Shown: positions 45,640-55,398, numbered from the stretch's first letter. The stretch: 64,000 nt of DNA from Streptacidiphilus sp. 4-A2 (GCA_014284505.1 JAAFYY010000001.1:3720001-3784000), one strand, 5' to 3'. The notes: a model not told the origin generated them from the letters alone. Translations and numbers: made by a program.

Positions 45640-46540
45640 TCAGATCGGCGGCCAGGGGACCGCGGGCCAGTCGCCGGAGGGCAGCGGGTGCACCCGGTCT
45701 TCAGCAGTTCCTCCACCGCTCCCGCACGGCCTGGAGCTCGCCCGGGGTGATCAGTTCGGCCAGCCGGTCGGCCAGCCCGCCCTGCTCCGCACTCCCGGCC
45801 GCTCCCCGGCTCCGGACGGTCCCTCGGCTCCGGCCGCTCCCCCGTTCGGCCGGTCCCTCGGCGAGTTGCTCGCGCAGGGCGGTCAGCGCCTCGGTGGCCT
45901 CCGCGGGCAGTGGCTGCCGGCCCAGCCCCAGAGCAGGGTGCGCAGCTTCCGGGGACGGCGAAGGTCACCCGTGGTCGATGCCGTAGAGGGCGCCGTCCAC
46001 GGCGGCCAGCAGATGGCCGCCCTTGCGGTCGGCATTGTTCAGCACCGCGTCCAGCACCGCGAGCCGGCGCAGCCGCGGGTCGTCGGCGTGCACCAGCAGC
46101 GCGGTGCGGCCCCCGCCGACCTCGGCCCGGCCGACGGCGCACCAGCCGGGTTCCGGTTCCTCGCGGTCCTGGAGGGTGAGCAGTTCGGCATCCGGGTCGG
46201 ACTCCACCCAGATCTGGCACATGCCCTCGCCCAGCGGGCCGTCGCGCAGCACCGTCGGCGGCACCAGGTGCCAGCCGATGGCCGCGGCGACCTGGTACGC
46301 GGCCACCTCGCGTCCGGCCAGCGTGCCGTCCGGGAAGTCCCACAGCGGACGCTCGCCGCGGACCGGCTTGTAGACGCAGACCGCCTGCTCCGCGGCGTTG
46401 CTGACGGTGCAGTAGAACACGGCGTTGGAGGCCGCGGTGAGCTGTCCGTGTATGTGCAGCTCACCCTCGCGCAGCAGCGCGAGGGCCCGCTCGGGGTCGG
46501 CGGCCAGCGCGGCCGAGGCGGCGGGATCCACCTCGGGCAC
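45640..46540 (-). CDS. SCO1664-family protein (phosphatidylinositol 3-/4-kinase-like)
   Basis: About 300 residues. Core: LREGELHIHGQLTAASNAVF, VCVYKPVRGERPLWDFPDGTLAGREVAAYQVAAAIGWHLVPPTVL, MCQIWVE and LRRLAVLDAVLNNADRKGGHLLA with YGIDHGVTFA, the kinase-like YKP...NNADRKGGH/DHG pattern of this actinobacterial family. The C-terminal part has an Arg/Ser-rich insert, then ends VHPLPSGDWPAVPWPPI. Frame changes near 45955 and 45720. Start chosen at GTG 46540; homologues begin MSAP, which would correspond to a CTG at 46564. Second-last gene of the mshC operon. Function unknown; the conserved linkage suggests a role near mycothiol or cell division. Confidence 0.75.
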
Positions 46541-46560
46541 CGGCTGCTCGACGGGCGCGC

Positions 46561-47125
46561 TCAGCGCCGGTACCCGTTCTGACGCGGGCACACATGGCCC
46601 TGGGGGTCGAGCGGCAGGCTGCAGAAGGGGCACGGCGGGCGCCCGGCGGAGACCAGCTCCAGGGCCCGCTTGGCGAACACCCGGGCCATGGCGCCGTTGA
46701 GCCGGACCCGCAGCATCGGCGGCCCGTTCTCGTCGTCCTCGAAGGGCTCGGTGTCGTCGGGGTCGTCCGGGTCGGTCTCGATCAGCGCCTGGGCCTCGAT
46801 GATCAGCCGCTGGACCGAGTCGTCCCAGGCCAGCGCCATGGTTCCGACCCGGAACTCCTCCAGCACCGGCTGGTCGAGCGGGGCGCTGTCGATGAGGTCG
46901 GCGGGGGCGACTGCCGGGACCTCGGTGCTTCCGGCGGCGCGGACCACCTCGTCCAGCAGTTCCTCGATCCGCTCGGCCAGCGCGGCGACCTGCGTTTTCT
47001 CCAGCAGGACGCTGGTCACCCGGCCTCGGGTGCTGGCCTGAAGGTAGAAGGCGCGATTACCCGGCTCGCCGACCGTTCCGGCACGAAGCGCTCGGGGGAT
47101 CGTAGAAGAACACCTGGCGGGGCAC
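46561..47125 (-). CDS. DUF3090 family protein
   Basis: About 188 residues from GTG 47125 (MPRQVFFYDPP, then ERFVPGTVGEPGNRAFYLQA after a one-base repair near 47095). Other marks: TTSVLLEKTQVAALAERIEELLDEVV, VLEEFRVGTMALAWDD, GPPMLRVRLNGAMARVFAKRALELVSAGRPPCPFCSLPLDPQGHVCPRQNGYRR. The C terminus has a C-x2-C...H-x-C array that could bind zinc. It is conserved beside mshC across actinomycetes, but its function is unknown. Confidence 0.87.
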
Positions 47126-47177
47126 GTGGCTGCTCCAGATCTTGACGTCGCTGTTCGAACCCACCCTAACCCAGCCG

Positions 47178-47894
47178 TCACCGTACGCCGGTGTCTCCCC
47201 CGACGACAGCGTCCCCGTCGCGTGCGTCCGTGGCCGTCGCGCCCTCGGCCGCCGGGCGCGGCGCGAGCCCGCCCAGCTCGCCGGTGTCACCCAGACGCAG
47301 CAGGAACGGGCGGGTCGGGGTGTAGCGGATGACACTGACCGAGCAGGGCTCGACCGAGATCCGCTGGAAGTTGTCGAGGTGCAGCCCGAGCGCGTCGGCC
47401 ACGATCGCCTTGATCACGTCGCCGTGGCTGCACGCCACCCACACCGCGTCCGCGCCGTGCTCGGCCTCGACCTCGGCGTCCCACTCGCGGACCGCCTCCA
47501 CCGCGCGGTGGCTCATCTCCCGCAGCGACTCGCCCTCGGGGCCGGGGAAGGTCGCGGCGGAGGGCTGGGCCTGGACCGTCCGCCACAGCGGCTCGGCGGC
47601 CAGCTCGGCCAGCGGCCGGCCGGTCCAGTCGCCGTAGCGGCACTCGCCGAGCCGCTCGTCCAGCCGCAGCGCCAGCTCGGGGCGGGCCGCGAGCAGCGGC
47701 GCCAGGGTCTGCCGGCAGCGGTCCAGCGGGCTGCTGACGACCCTCGCGACCGGGATCCCGGCGAGCCGCCCGGCCAGACCCTCGGCCTGTTCCCGGCCGT
47801 GCGGGTCGAGCTCCACGCCCGGGGTCCAGCCCGCGAGCACGCCCGCGGTGTTGGCGGTGGAACGTCCGTGTCGGACCAGCAGCAAGGTCGGCAT
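47178..47894 (-). CDS. Histidine phosphatase family protein (MSMEG_4193 type)
   Basis: Intact, about 238 residues from ATG 47894 (MPTLLLVRHGRSTANTAGVL). Catalytic RHG at residues 8-10, VVSSPLDRCRQTLAPLL, ECRYGDWTGRPL and the second His in VWVACSHGDVIKAIV, followed by LHLDNFQRISVEPCSVSVIRY, match the phosphoglycerate-mutase-like phosphatase that is linked to DUF3090 and mshC in actinobacteria. First gene of the operon running to mshC. The Arg/Asp/Gly-rich tail is not conserved. The substrate is unknown. Confidence 0.9.
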   Translation of the reverse strand: MPTLLLVRHGRSTANTAGVLAGWTPGVELDPHGREQAEGLAGRLAGIPVARVVSSPLDRCRQTLAPLLAARPELALRLDERLGECRYGDWTGRPLAELAAEPLWRTVQAQPSAATFPGPEGESLREMSHRAVEAVREWDAEVEAEHGADAVWVACSHGDVIKAIVADALGLHLDNFQRISVEPCSVSVIRYTPTRPFLLRLGDTGELGGLAPRPAAEGATATDARDGDAVVGGDTGVR

Positions 47895-47975
47895 GGACAC
47901 CAGCGTAGAGGGCCCCTACAACGGGGCCCGCTTGGGTAGGGTTTCCCGCAGGGGTTGGGCGGCGAGGGGGCAGCG

Positions 47976-48602
47976 ATGTTCAGCAGGGTGCTGAGGCGGA
48001 GAGGACCGCGGCGGCCGGAGGACACCGGGCCGCCGGTGGCGCTGCCGGGAACCGACTGGTCGCCGTTCGCTCGGCTGGAGAGCGCGGCCGAGGCGTACTT
48101 CCTGCACCCCGATGTGGCGCTGGCCGCGATCGGCGGGGTCCTGGGCCGGCGGCGGGTGCGCGGCTTCACCCTGGAGCGGGTGGTGGACCTGACCGACGCC
48201 GGGGCGTCGGTGTGGCAGGAGGCCGCGGTCTGCGACGGCCACCGGCTGATCCTGTGGCACAGCGAGGAGGTCGAGGACAGCGCCGCGCCGGGCGGCACCG
48301 TACTGGACTCCTCGATCCAGGTGCTGCCGCTGTCGGAGGTGCGGCATGTCGGAATGCGCACCCTGGTCGGCCGGGACGGCAGCGGCGGGCGCACCCGCCG
48401 GGGCGTGTTCGTGGTGGTGACCACCGGGACCTTGCAGGAGCTCAGCGCCGTCCCGTTGGACGAGGGCGGCAGCGGCACGGCCCGGTTCCGGCCGGAGTCG
48501 TTCCGCTTCAGCAAGTCCCTGGACGACGGCGGCCCCGGCCAGATGGACCGCCTCACCGCCTTCGGCGAACTCCTGGGCCGCCTGGTCCCGGCGTCCCGCT
48601 GA
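47976..48602 (+). CDS. Conserved hypothetical protein
   Basis: Intact, 208 residues from ATG 47976 (MFSRVLRRRGPRRPEDTGPP) with GAGGGGG upstream. I do not recognise a characterised domain. The sequence is soluble, with a regular alternation of strands (VRGFTLERVVDLTDAG, HRLILWHSEEVED, IQVLPLSEVRHVGMRTLV, GVFVVVTTGTLQELSAVPL) suggesting a PH-like or beta-barrel fold, and a C-terminal helix (MDRLTAFGELLGRLVPA). It is divergent from the phosphatase by 81 bases. Confidence 0.7.
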   Translation: MFSRVLRRRGPRRPEDTGPPVALPGTDWSPFARLESAAEAYFLHPDVALAAIGGVLGRRRVRGFTLERVVDLTDAGASVWQEAAVCDGHRLILWHSEEVEDSAAPGGTVLDSSIQVLPLSEVRHVGMRTLVGRDGSGGRTRRGVFVVVTTGTLQELSAVPLDEGGSGTARFRPESFRFSKSLDDGGPGQMDRLTAFGELLGRLVPASR

Positions 48603-48633
48603 CCGGGCCCCCGCCGCCGGGGCGGGGGTCCGG
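48603..48633. terminator. Hairpin between convergent hypothetical and LLM genes
   Basis: CCGGGCCCCCGCC pairs with GGCGGGGGTCCGG (one G-U) around GCCGG, directly after the stop codon at 48602. Confidence 0.65.
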
Positions 48634-48645
48634 CCGGCCGGACCG

Positions 48646-49706
48646 TCAGGCGAGGCCGGCCTGCTCCACGGCTTCGAGCGCGGTGCGCAGCGCGAGCACC
48701 CGCTCGTCCAGGGTCCAGCCGACCGGGGAGAGGTTGACCGTGGTGACGCCGGCGTCGGCGTAGGCGCGGAGGCGGTCGGCGATCCGGTCGCGGGTGCCGA
48801 TCAGCGCGGTGGAGTCGATCAGCTGCTGCGGCACCGCGGCCGCCGCCCCCGCCTTGTCCCGGGCCATGTACTTCTGCTGGATCTCCTCGGCGGCCTGCTC
48901 GTAGCCCATCCGGCAGGCGATCCGGTTGTAGAAGTTCTGCTCCTTGCTGCCCATGCCGCCGACATACAGCGCGGTGTAGTCGCGCAGGCTGTCGGCCGCG
49001 GCCGCGATGTCCTCGGGACTGTCGGTGGCGCTGATCACCACCGGCACATTGGGGGCCACGTCGAAGCCGTCCAGGGTCTTCCCGGACTTGGCCCGACCGG
49101 CGCGCAGCGGCTCCAGCGACAGCTCGGCCTGCTCGGGGCGAAGAAGATGCCGAGCCAGCCGTCCGCGATCTCCCCGGTCAGCTCCAGGTTCTTCGGGCCG
49201 ATCGCGGCGATGTACAGCGGGATGTGCTCGCGCACCGGCTGGACGGTGAGCTTCAGCGCCTTGCCGGGGCCGCCGGGCAGCGGCAGCGTCCAGTTGGCAC
49301 CGTCGTGGGCGACCCGCTCCCGGGACATGGCCTGGCGGATGATCTCGACATACTCGCGGGTGCGGGCCAGCGGCTTGTCGAACTTCACCCCGTACCAGCC
49401 CTCGGAGACCTGCGGGCCGGAGACCCCGAGGCCGAGCCGGAACCGGCCGCCGGACAGGGCGTCCAGGGTGGCCGCGGTCATCGCGGTCATGGTGGGCTGC
49501 CGGGCCGGGATCTGGAAGATCGCCGAGCCGACGTCGATGCGTTCGGTCTTCGCCGCGACATACGCGAGGACGGTCGCGGCGTCCGAACCGTAGGCCTCGG
49601 CGGCCCAGCAGACCGCGTAGCCGAGCCGGTCCGCCTCCTGCGCGACGGCAGTGTTGTCGGCATCCATGCCGAGGCCCCAGTAGCCGAGGTTGATCCCGAG
49701 TCGCAC
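48646..49706 (-). CDS. LLM-class F420-dependent oxidoreductase
   Basis: Bacterial-luciferase-like TIM barrel, about 353 residues from GTG 49706 (MRLGINLGYWGLGMDADNTA), with GGAGG upstream. Segments: AEAYGSDAATVLAYVAAKTERIDVGSAIFQIPARQPTMTAMTAATLDALSGGRFRLGLGVSGPQVSEGWYGVKF, then PLYIAAIGPKNLELTGEIADGWLGIFF, a close match to F420-dependent LLM oxidoreductases of actinomycetes. One frame change near 49135. Divergent from the aldo/keto reductase. Reaction unknown. Confidence 0.9.
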
Positions 49707-49964
49707 GGTGCTGCCTCCGAAAGTCCGGGCCCGCCAGCTGGCTTGGCGGCGCTCCGGCGAGCCTATAGCGGGCCCGGCCCGGATGCTACTGGTGAGTATC
49801 ATCGGCCGGGCCGCCGCGCGCCCCTTTCCCGCCGCCCGGCCCGGCGACCCGCCCCGTCCCGACACCCGCCTGCCAGCGGCTCGGCGCGCCGGGTGCAACC
49901 CCTACGATGCGCATAGCCCCGGCACCCCTGGCGGTGCCGACCCAGCACAGCGAAGGGTTGATCT

Positions 49965-50945
49965 GTGGAACTACGACACCTGGGCCGGACCGGGCTCCGC
50001 GTCTCCCGGATCGGCCTCGGCACCATGACCTGGGGCCGCGACCTGGACGAGCACGACGCCGCAGAGCAGCTCAAGACCTTCGTCGGGGCCGGGGGCACCC
50101 TGGTGGACACCGCTGACGTCTATGCCGACGGCGGCGCCGAGTATGTGCTGTCACGACTGCTGGAGGACCTGGTCCCGCGTTCCGAGCTGGTGATCGCGAC
50201 CAAGGCCGGCAGCGTCCCGGACCAGAACCGGCGGTTCGACGGCTCACGCGGCCACCTGCTGGCCGCCCTGGACGCCTCGCTGCGCCGGCTCGGCACCGAC
50301 TACGTCGACCTGTGGCAGGTCCACGCCTTCGACCCGGACACCCCGACCGAGGAGACCCTGCACGCCCTGGACCTGGCCGTCAGCTCCGGCCGGGCCCGCT
50401 ATGTGGGGGTGTCCAACTTCTGCGGCTGGCAGCTGGCCAAGGCCGCGACCTGGCAGCGCGCGGTCCCCGGCCGCACGCCCCTGGCCGCCACCCAGATGGA
50501 GTACTCGCTGCTCCAGCGCGGCATAGAACGTGAGGTCCTGCCCGCCGCGCTGGACAGCGGGATGGGGCTGCTGGCCGCCTCCCCGCTCGGGCGCGGGGTG
50601 CTCACCGGGAAGTACCGGCACGGCACGCCCCCGGACTCGCGCGGGGCCTCGCCGTACTTCTCCGCGTTTGTCCAGCCGTACCTGGACGAGCGCGGCCGCA
50701 AGATCGTGGACGCCGTCGCCACCGCCGCCGACGGCCTCGGCGCCACCCCGTTGCAGGTGGCCCTCGCCTGGGTGCGCGACCGGCCCGGAGTGGTCGCGCC
50801 GATCGTCGGCGCCCGGAACGCCGCCCAGCTCGCGGCGGCGTTGTCAGTGGAGTCCCTTAGTCTGCCGGAGGAGATCCACCGGGCGCTGGACGACATCTCG
50901 GCGCCCGTGCACTACTACCCGGACCACGACTGGAGCGCGCTATGA
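49965..50945 (+). CDS. Aldo/keto reductase
   Basis: Intact, 326 residues from GTG 49965 (MELRHLGRTGLRVSRIGLGT). The catalytic tetrad can be assigned: Asp in LVDTADVYADGGAE, Tyr in the same helix start, Lys in LVIATKAGSV, and His in VDLWQVHAFD. The NADPH site appears in IVGARNAAQLAAAL. It resembles the AKR12/YajO-like group. Its stop overlaps the ATG of the next gene (ATGA), coupling it to the RecD-like protein. Confidence 0.92.
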   Translation: MELRHLGRTGLRVSRIGLGTMTWGRDLDEHDAAEQLKTFVGAGGTLVDTADVYADGGAEYVLSRLLEDLVPRSELVIATKAGSVPDQNRRFDGSRGHLLAALDASLRRLGTDYVDLWQVHAFDPDTPTEETLHALDLAVSSGRARYVGVSNFCGWQLAKAATWQRAVPGRTPLAATQMEYSLLQRGIEREVLPAALDSGMGLLAASPLGRGVLTGKYRHGTPPDSRGASPYFSAFVQPYLDERGRKIVDAVATAADGLGATPLQVALAWVRDRPGVVAPIVGARNAAQLAAALSVESLSLPEEIHRALDDISAPVHYYPDHDWSAL

Positions 50946-53033
50946 ACCTGGAGAGCGCAGAGACCGCGGCAGCGGCGCCGGAGGTCCCGGCGGACCCGAC
51001 GGAGGCGGCGGAGCCGGCCGCCGCCGGTCCCGTCGGCGACCGCGAGTCCGACCGGCCGGGAACCGGGCCGGAGCCGCAGTCCGCGCCCGGGCCGCAGGCC
51101 GAGGCCGCTGCCGTGCCCGCGCAGGCGGCGCCGGCGCAGACCCCGGCCGAGCTGGCGGCGGCGATGCGCGCGGTGGGGCCCGGCGAGGCCGCCGTGCCCG
51201 ACCGGGCCGAGGCGCTGCGGGCCACCGCCGAGGTACTGGCCGCGGGCGGTGCGCCCGCGCACCTGCTGGACGCGACCGTGACCGCCCTCGGCGAGGGCGC
51301 CCCCGCGCTGCTGCGGGACGACCCCTGGACCATCCTGACCGTGCCCGGGGTGCGTCCCGAGCACGCCGACGGCTTCGCCCGGGGGCTGCTCGGCGCCGAC
51401 TGCGGCCCCGGCGACCAGCGCCGGGCCGAGGCGCTGACCGGCTGGCTGCTGGAGCAGGCCGCCGTCCGCGGCCACACCGCCGTGGAACTCACGGCCGTCC
51501 AGGCCGGGCTGGAGCAGCACGCGGTCCCGAGGCCGGGGGCGCGCTGGCCACGGTGCTGGGCGAGGGCCGGGTGATGGCCTTCCAGGAGGAGGAGCAGGCC
51601 GAGGGCGGCCGCCGCCCGGGCGGCGACGAGGACGACGAGCCGCCGGTGCGGATCCTGCTGGCGCTGGACCGCCTGGCCCTGGCCGAGGAGAGCCTGGCGG
51701 ACGGCCTGGTCCGGCTGCTGTCCACCTTCGAAGGCGACCCCCGGCCGCAGCAGCCAGCCCCCGCCGGGGGGACGACGAAGCCACGGAAGAGCCGCCGGCG
51801 CCCGACGAAGCTGACGCGGCTGACGCGGCTGATGCGCCCGAGGGGCCGACGCGCCCGACGGCGGGGCGCTGGACTGGGCCGGGGCCGCGGAGGCCGCGCC
51901 CTCCCCTTCCGCCGCCGCGCTGATCCGGGCGGTCGCCGACAGCGGACTGGTGCTGCACACCGGCGGCCAGGCCGCCCGCGCCGAACCGGTGGCGCTGGTC
52001 CGGGCGGCCCGGGCGCTCGGCCTGCGCACCTGCGTCACCGCCGGCACCGAGGACGGCCGACGACGGCTCGACGACGGGCAGGCGGCCACCCTGGCCGGTC
52101 TGCTGAGCGGCACCGAGGGCCCCGGCCGCGCCGAGGACGGCTCGCTCGCGCTGGACCTGCTGGTGGTCTGCGACGCGCCCGCGCTGGACACCGAGACCGC
52201 CGCCACCCTGGTCGAATCGGTCGCCGACGGTGCCCGGCTGGTGCTCAGCGGGGATCCGGCGGAGCTGTGGTCGGCCGGTCCCGGCCGGGTCTTCGCGGAC
52301 CTGCTCGCCGCCAAGCCCTGCCCGGTGGTCGCCTCGCGCACCCCCGACTTCGGCCCGATCGGGGAGCTGGTCTCCGGCATCGGCGTGGGCGAGCTGCTCC
52401 GGTCGAGGCCCCGGACAAGGAGGTGGTGATCATCACCGCCCGGGACGCCGAGGAGGCCGCGCGCCGGGCGCTGCAACTGGTCCAGGACTCCATCCCGCGT
52501 GCGCTGGGCATCCCGGCCGGGGAGGTCCGGGTGCTGACCCCGGGCCACGGCGGGACGGCCGGCACCAGGGCGCTGAACGCCGCGCTGAAGCAGCAGCTGA
52601 ACCCGGGGCCCGGCGCCTTCGGCGGCTTCGACCCGGGCGACGAGGTGGTGCACTCCCCGCACCCGGCGTCAGCCGTCCGGCGACGGTCCGCGCGGGCGGG
52701 CCGCAGGGGCTGGTGCTGGACTGCGAGGGCCAGGAGCTGCGGGTGCCCCGCGAGCAGGTCGCCGCCGTCCTGCGGCACGGCTGGGCGCTCACCGCGCACC
52801 AGGCCGCCGGTCGCCGCTGGCCGGGCGTGGTGGTGCTGCTGCCGCCGGAGGCCGCGGGCGAGCTCACCCGGCAGTGGGTGTACTCGGCGTTCAACCGCGC
52901 CGAGCGCCACCTCTCGGTGGTCCACGCGGCCGGCCCGGCGCTGCCGCAGGCGGTGGCGTCGGCACCGGCCAGGCCCAGGACGACCCGGCTGCGCGGCATC
53001 CTCGCCGAGCAGACCGCGGACCTGGGCGACTGA
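50942..53033 (+). CDS. Helix-hairpin-helix / RecD-like protein with degenerate Walker A
   Basis: About 697 residues from ATG 50942. N terminus: about 75 residues of Ala/Pro/Glu-rich linker. Next come helix-hairpin-helix repeats (ALLRDDPWTILTVPGVRPEHADGFARGLL) of the RecD2 type, then a RecA-like domain. Where GGPGTGKTT is expected it reads VLHTGGQAARAEPVALV, without the Lys-Thr. The Walker B is VVCDAPALDTETA. The C-terminal UvrD-like region keeps LTAHQAAGRRWPGVVVLLP and YSAFNRAERHLSVV. It is probably a DNA-binding RecD-like protein without normal ATPase. Frame changes near 51530, 51770, 51870, 52400 and 52670. Translationally coupled to the aldo/keto reductase. Confidence 0.75.
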
Positions 53034-53050
53034 GCAGACCGGGGTTGGGG

Positions 53051-53087
53051 CCGGCGGGGTTGGGCCGACCGGCCCAACCCCCGCCGG
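53051..53087. terminator. Hairpin between convergent RecD-like and acidic hypothetical genes
   Basis: CCGGCGGGG-TTGGGCC pairs with GGCCCAA-CCCCCGCCGG (one bulged C) around GACC, 18 bases after the RecD-like stop. Confidence 0.7.
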
Positions 53088-53096
53088 TACCCGGGC

Positions 53097-53702
53097 TCAG
53101 TGCTCCGGGTCCAGCGCCTCCAGCTCGTCGTCGTATGCCTCGCTGACGTCGAAGCGGCAGATCAGCAGCTCCGGGTCGACCTCCTCGAACGGCTCGGCGA
53201 GCCACTCGCCGGGTTCGCCGGGGTCGGCGGCGGTCACCCAGAGCGTGGAGTCGCCCTCCTCCAGGCCGAACTCCTCGGCCCGGCCCGCGATCTCGTCCGG
53301 CTCGTACTCGGCGAACAGCGCGCCGAGGGCGGAGCTGACACTCGCGGCGGACTCGGGCGCGCCGTCGACGCTGAGCGCCGCCGCCCGCAGCCGCAGCGCG
53401 TCGGTGATCAGATAGTCGCGGCGGACCAGGACCGTGATCGCCTCGGGCTCGTCGGGGTCGGGGAAGCCGACGGCGTCCCTGCGGCTGGGCACCTCGAACG
53501 GGGTCACCTCGTCGCAGGCGTCGTAGAGCACCTCGTCATAGGCGTCGGCAGCCTGGGCCAGCGCCTCGTAGGCGGCGGCCACCCCCGGGTCGTTCTCCCC
53601 CGTCCGGGCTTCGACAGCCGCCAGATGACGGTCGATGGCGGTCTTGACCGCCTCCGCTGCGATGCGTACCTCGGCAATGGTGGGCTGCGCGACATCAGAC
53701 AT
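53097..53702 (-). CDS. Acidic conserved hypothetical protein
   Basis: Intact, 201 residues from ATG 53702 (MSDVAQPTIAEVRIAAEAVK). Strongly acidic (many Glu/Asp, C-terminal YDDELEALDPEH). N-terminal helices (TAIDRHLAAVEARTGENDPGVAAAYEALAQAADAYDEVLYDACDEVTPFEV) look coiled-coil-like, followed by a beta-rich middle (AITVLVRRDYLITDALRLRAAAL). No characterised domain is recognised. The location next to the chaplin locus is conserved in Streptomyces as I recall. Confidence 0.7.
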   Translation of the reverse strand: MSDVAQPTIAEVRIAAEAVKTAIDRHLAAVEARTGENDPGVAAAYEALAQAADAYDEVLYDACDEVTPFEVPSRRDAVGFPDPDEPEAITVLVRRDYLITDALRLRAAALSVDGAPESAASVSSALGALFAEYEPDEIAGRAEEFGLEEGDSTLWVTAADPGEPGEWLAEPFEEVDPELLICRFDVSEAYDDELEALDPEH

Positions 53703-53927
53703 GGGGCAGACGCTATCCGCACTTGGGCCCACAGTGCACAGAAGTTATCGCCTCAACGCCGATTCGGGACGAACTCTGTCCTTCGCAGGCCGTCACCCGA
53801 CCGTGGTCTGTCGCCCGGCTCCCGTTCGTGACAACCTGTCCCTGACCAGGTTCGGCATCCGGCTGAACCCCTGTCAGATCCGCCAGTCGTAGGCTTGACC
53901 TGGTACCACTGCGCAGGAGGAAGTGTC

Positions 53928-54164
53928 TTGGCCCGACCCAAAATCGTCCAACAGCCCGAATACGAGTTCCGCTCGCTGCTGCTCGCGCGCGACGTCTCCC
54001 GTAACGAGGCGCGGCGGCTGCTGACCGAGGAAGCCGAGTACGGGCACTGGGAGCTCGACCGGTTGCGGCTCTACCCGGACGGGCGGCGCAAGGTCGTGCT
54101 GCGCAGAAAGGTCATCCGGCAGGTACGCGGCTGGTCCTTCCTGTCGGACCACCTGACGGGCTGA
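53928..54164 (+). CDS. DUF5703 family protein
   Basis: Small basic protein of 78 residues. TTG 53928 is chosen as start because a strong AGGAGGA (53915-53921) lies seven bases upstream. It reads MARPKIVQQPEYEFRSLLLA and contains the family core DVSRNEARRLLTEEAEYGHWELDRLRLYPDGRRKVVLRRKVIRQVR. I recognise this as DUF5703, a short actinobacterial family of unknown role; the YGHWELDR and RKV-LRRK-IRQVR stretches are its constant parts. Confidence 0.82.
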   Translation: MARPKIVQQPEYEFRSLLLARDVSRNEARRLLTEEAEYGHWELDRLRLYPDGRRKVVLRRKVIRQVRGWSFLSDHLTG

Positions 54165-54248
54165 TGCCCGGGCCGGAGCCGGGAACGGCGAAGGAGCGGG
54201 CACAGAAGCAGCGGGCACAGAAGCAGCGGGGCAGGAACAGCGGAGCAC

Positions 54249-54279
54249 AAAGGGGCGGTGCGACAGCACCGCCCCTTTT
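54249..54279. terminator. Strong bidirectional intrinsic terminator
   Basis: Perfect 13-bp stem AAAGGGGCGGTGC/GCACCGCCCCTTT with loop GACA and a T-run on the plus strand. It ends the DUF5703 transcript and works in reverse for the convergent chaplin gene. It is preceded by a duplicated GCACAGAAGCAGCGGG. Confidence 0.85.
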
Positions 54280-54328
54280 CGTTACCCCAGCTCTCCGCTG
54301 TGCCGGCCCCGTTCCCGGGGCCGCCGGC

Positions 54329-55222
54329 TCAGCGCTGGCCGGGCCGGGAGCGGCGGTACAGGACCCCGCCGCCGAGCACCAGCGCGGCCGCGGCCGGGAC
54401 CATCACGTCCAGGTCGTCGGAAGCACCGGTGGAGGCCAGCACGGCCTGACGCGGCACGGTCGGCACCTTGGCCGACAGCACCGTGGTCGCCGGGGGCGGC
54501 GGGCTGTGGTGCTGGGCCGGCGGAACCGGCTGCCGCGAGGTGACCGGGGGGCACGGCTTCGGCGGACTGACCACCTCGACCGGGACTCCGGTGTGGGTCG
54601 CGCAGTGGTCGCCGTACGCCGGGTTGAGCAGCCCGACCACGTTCACCGAGTCACCACAGGCGTTCACCGGGATCGACACCGGCACCTGGCCGGTGTTGCC
54701 GGAGCCCACGCCCGGCGAGCCGTGGCTGCTGCCGGTGGCCGTGCTGCCACCGCCCAGCAGACCGCCGCCCAGCAGGCCGCCGCCGACCGGACCGCCGGCC
54801 TCCGGGCCGCCTGCCGGGCCGCTCGCCGGCCCGCCGGCCGGACTACCGGCCGGAGCGCCGCCCACGGGAGCGCCGCCGAGGGGGCGGCCGTGGAACGGGC
54901 TGCTGTGGCTGATGCCACCGCCGGGGAGGTGGCCGACGGTGCCCTGGCCGCCCCACGGCGCGCCCGCGTCGTCGTGATGTGTGACGTTCTTACAGTTGTT
55001 GCCCATGGCCGGATTGAGCAGCCCGACCACGTTGACGGTGTTTCCGCAGACGTTCACCGGCACCTGGACCGGTACCTGGACGGTGTTACCCGAACCCACG
55101 CCTGGGGAGTCGGCGGCCGCGCCGATAGCGCTGGCGTCCGCGTACGCATAGCCGGCGGTGGATGCCAGGACGCTCCCGGTCGCCATGACCGTGAGCAGAC
55201 CGCGCGTGGCAGCTTGTCGCAT
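54329..55222 (-). CDS. chpC: Long chaplin with LAxTG sorting signal (ChpC-like)
   Basis: Cell-wall-anchored amyloid-forming surface protein that helps aerial hyphae become hydrophobic. Intact, 297 residues from ATG 55222. Signal peptide (MRQAATRGLLTVMATGSVLA...AYA), chaplin domain 1 (SPGVGSGNTVQVPVQVPVNV...NNCKN), a Gly/Pro/Ser-rich linker (GGAPVGGAPAGSPAGGP...), chaplin domain 2 (SPGVGSGNTGQVPVSIPVNA...GDHC), Pro-rich wall-spanning part, sorting motif LASTG, a hydrophobic helix and a basic tail (YRRSRPGQR). This is exactly the ChpA/B/C layout, anchored by a class E sortase. Each domain keeps its two Cys residues. Confidence 0.93.
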   Translation of the reverse strand: MRQAATRGLLTVMATGSVLASTAGYAYADASAIGAAADSPGVGSGNTVQVPVQVPVNVCGNTVNVVGLLNPAMGNNCKNVTHHDDAGAPWGGQGTVGHLPGGGISHSSPFHGRPLGGAPVGGAPAGSPAGGPASGPAGGPEAGGPVGGGLLGGGLLGGGSTATGSSHGSPGVGSGNTGQVPVSIPVNACGDSVNVVGLLNPAYGDHCATHTGVPVEVVSPPKPCPPVTSRQPVPPAQHHSPPPPATTVLSAKVPTVPRQAVLASTGASDDLDVMVPAAAALVLGGGVLYRRSRPGQR

Positions 55223-55368
55223 GAATTGCCCTGCCCTCAGTTTGTCTTTCTTGCCTACGAGAACTAGACCCGCACTCTCCGTAACGATGCGGATCTGTCC
55301 ATGTGCCGCGCCGTGAGCGGCTTTCATTCGTCCGAGTGACCGCGGCCCCGGGATCCGGGAATGCAGCA

Positions 55369-55398
55369 GTCCCGGGAGGCATGGTTCGCCCCCGGGAC
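55369..55398 (-). terminator. Hairpin downstream of the short chaplin gene
   Basis: GTCCCGGG/CCCGGGAC arms with a 14-base loop, 87 bases after the short chaplin stop on the same strand. It separates it from the long chaplin. Confidence 0.5.
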
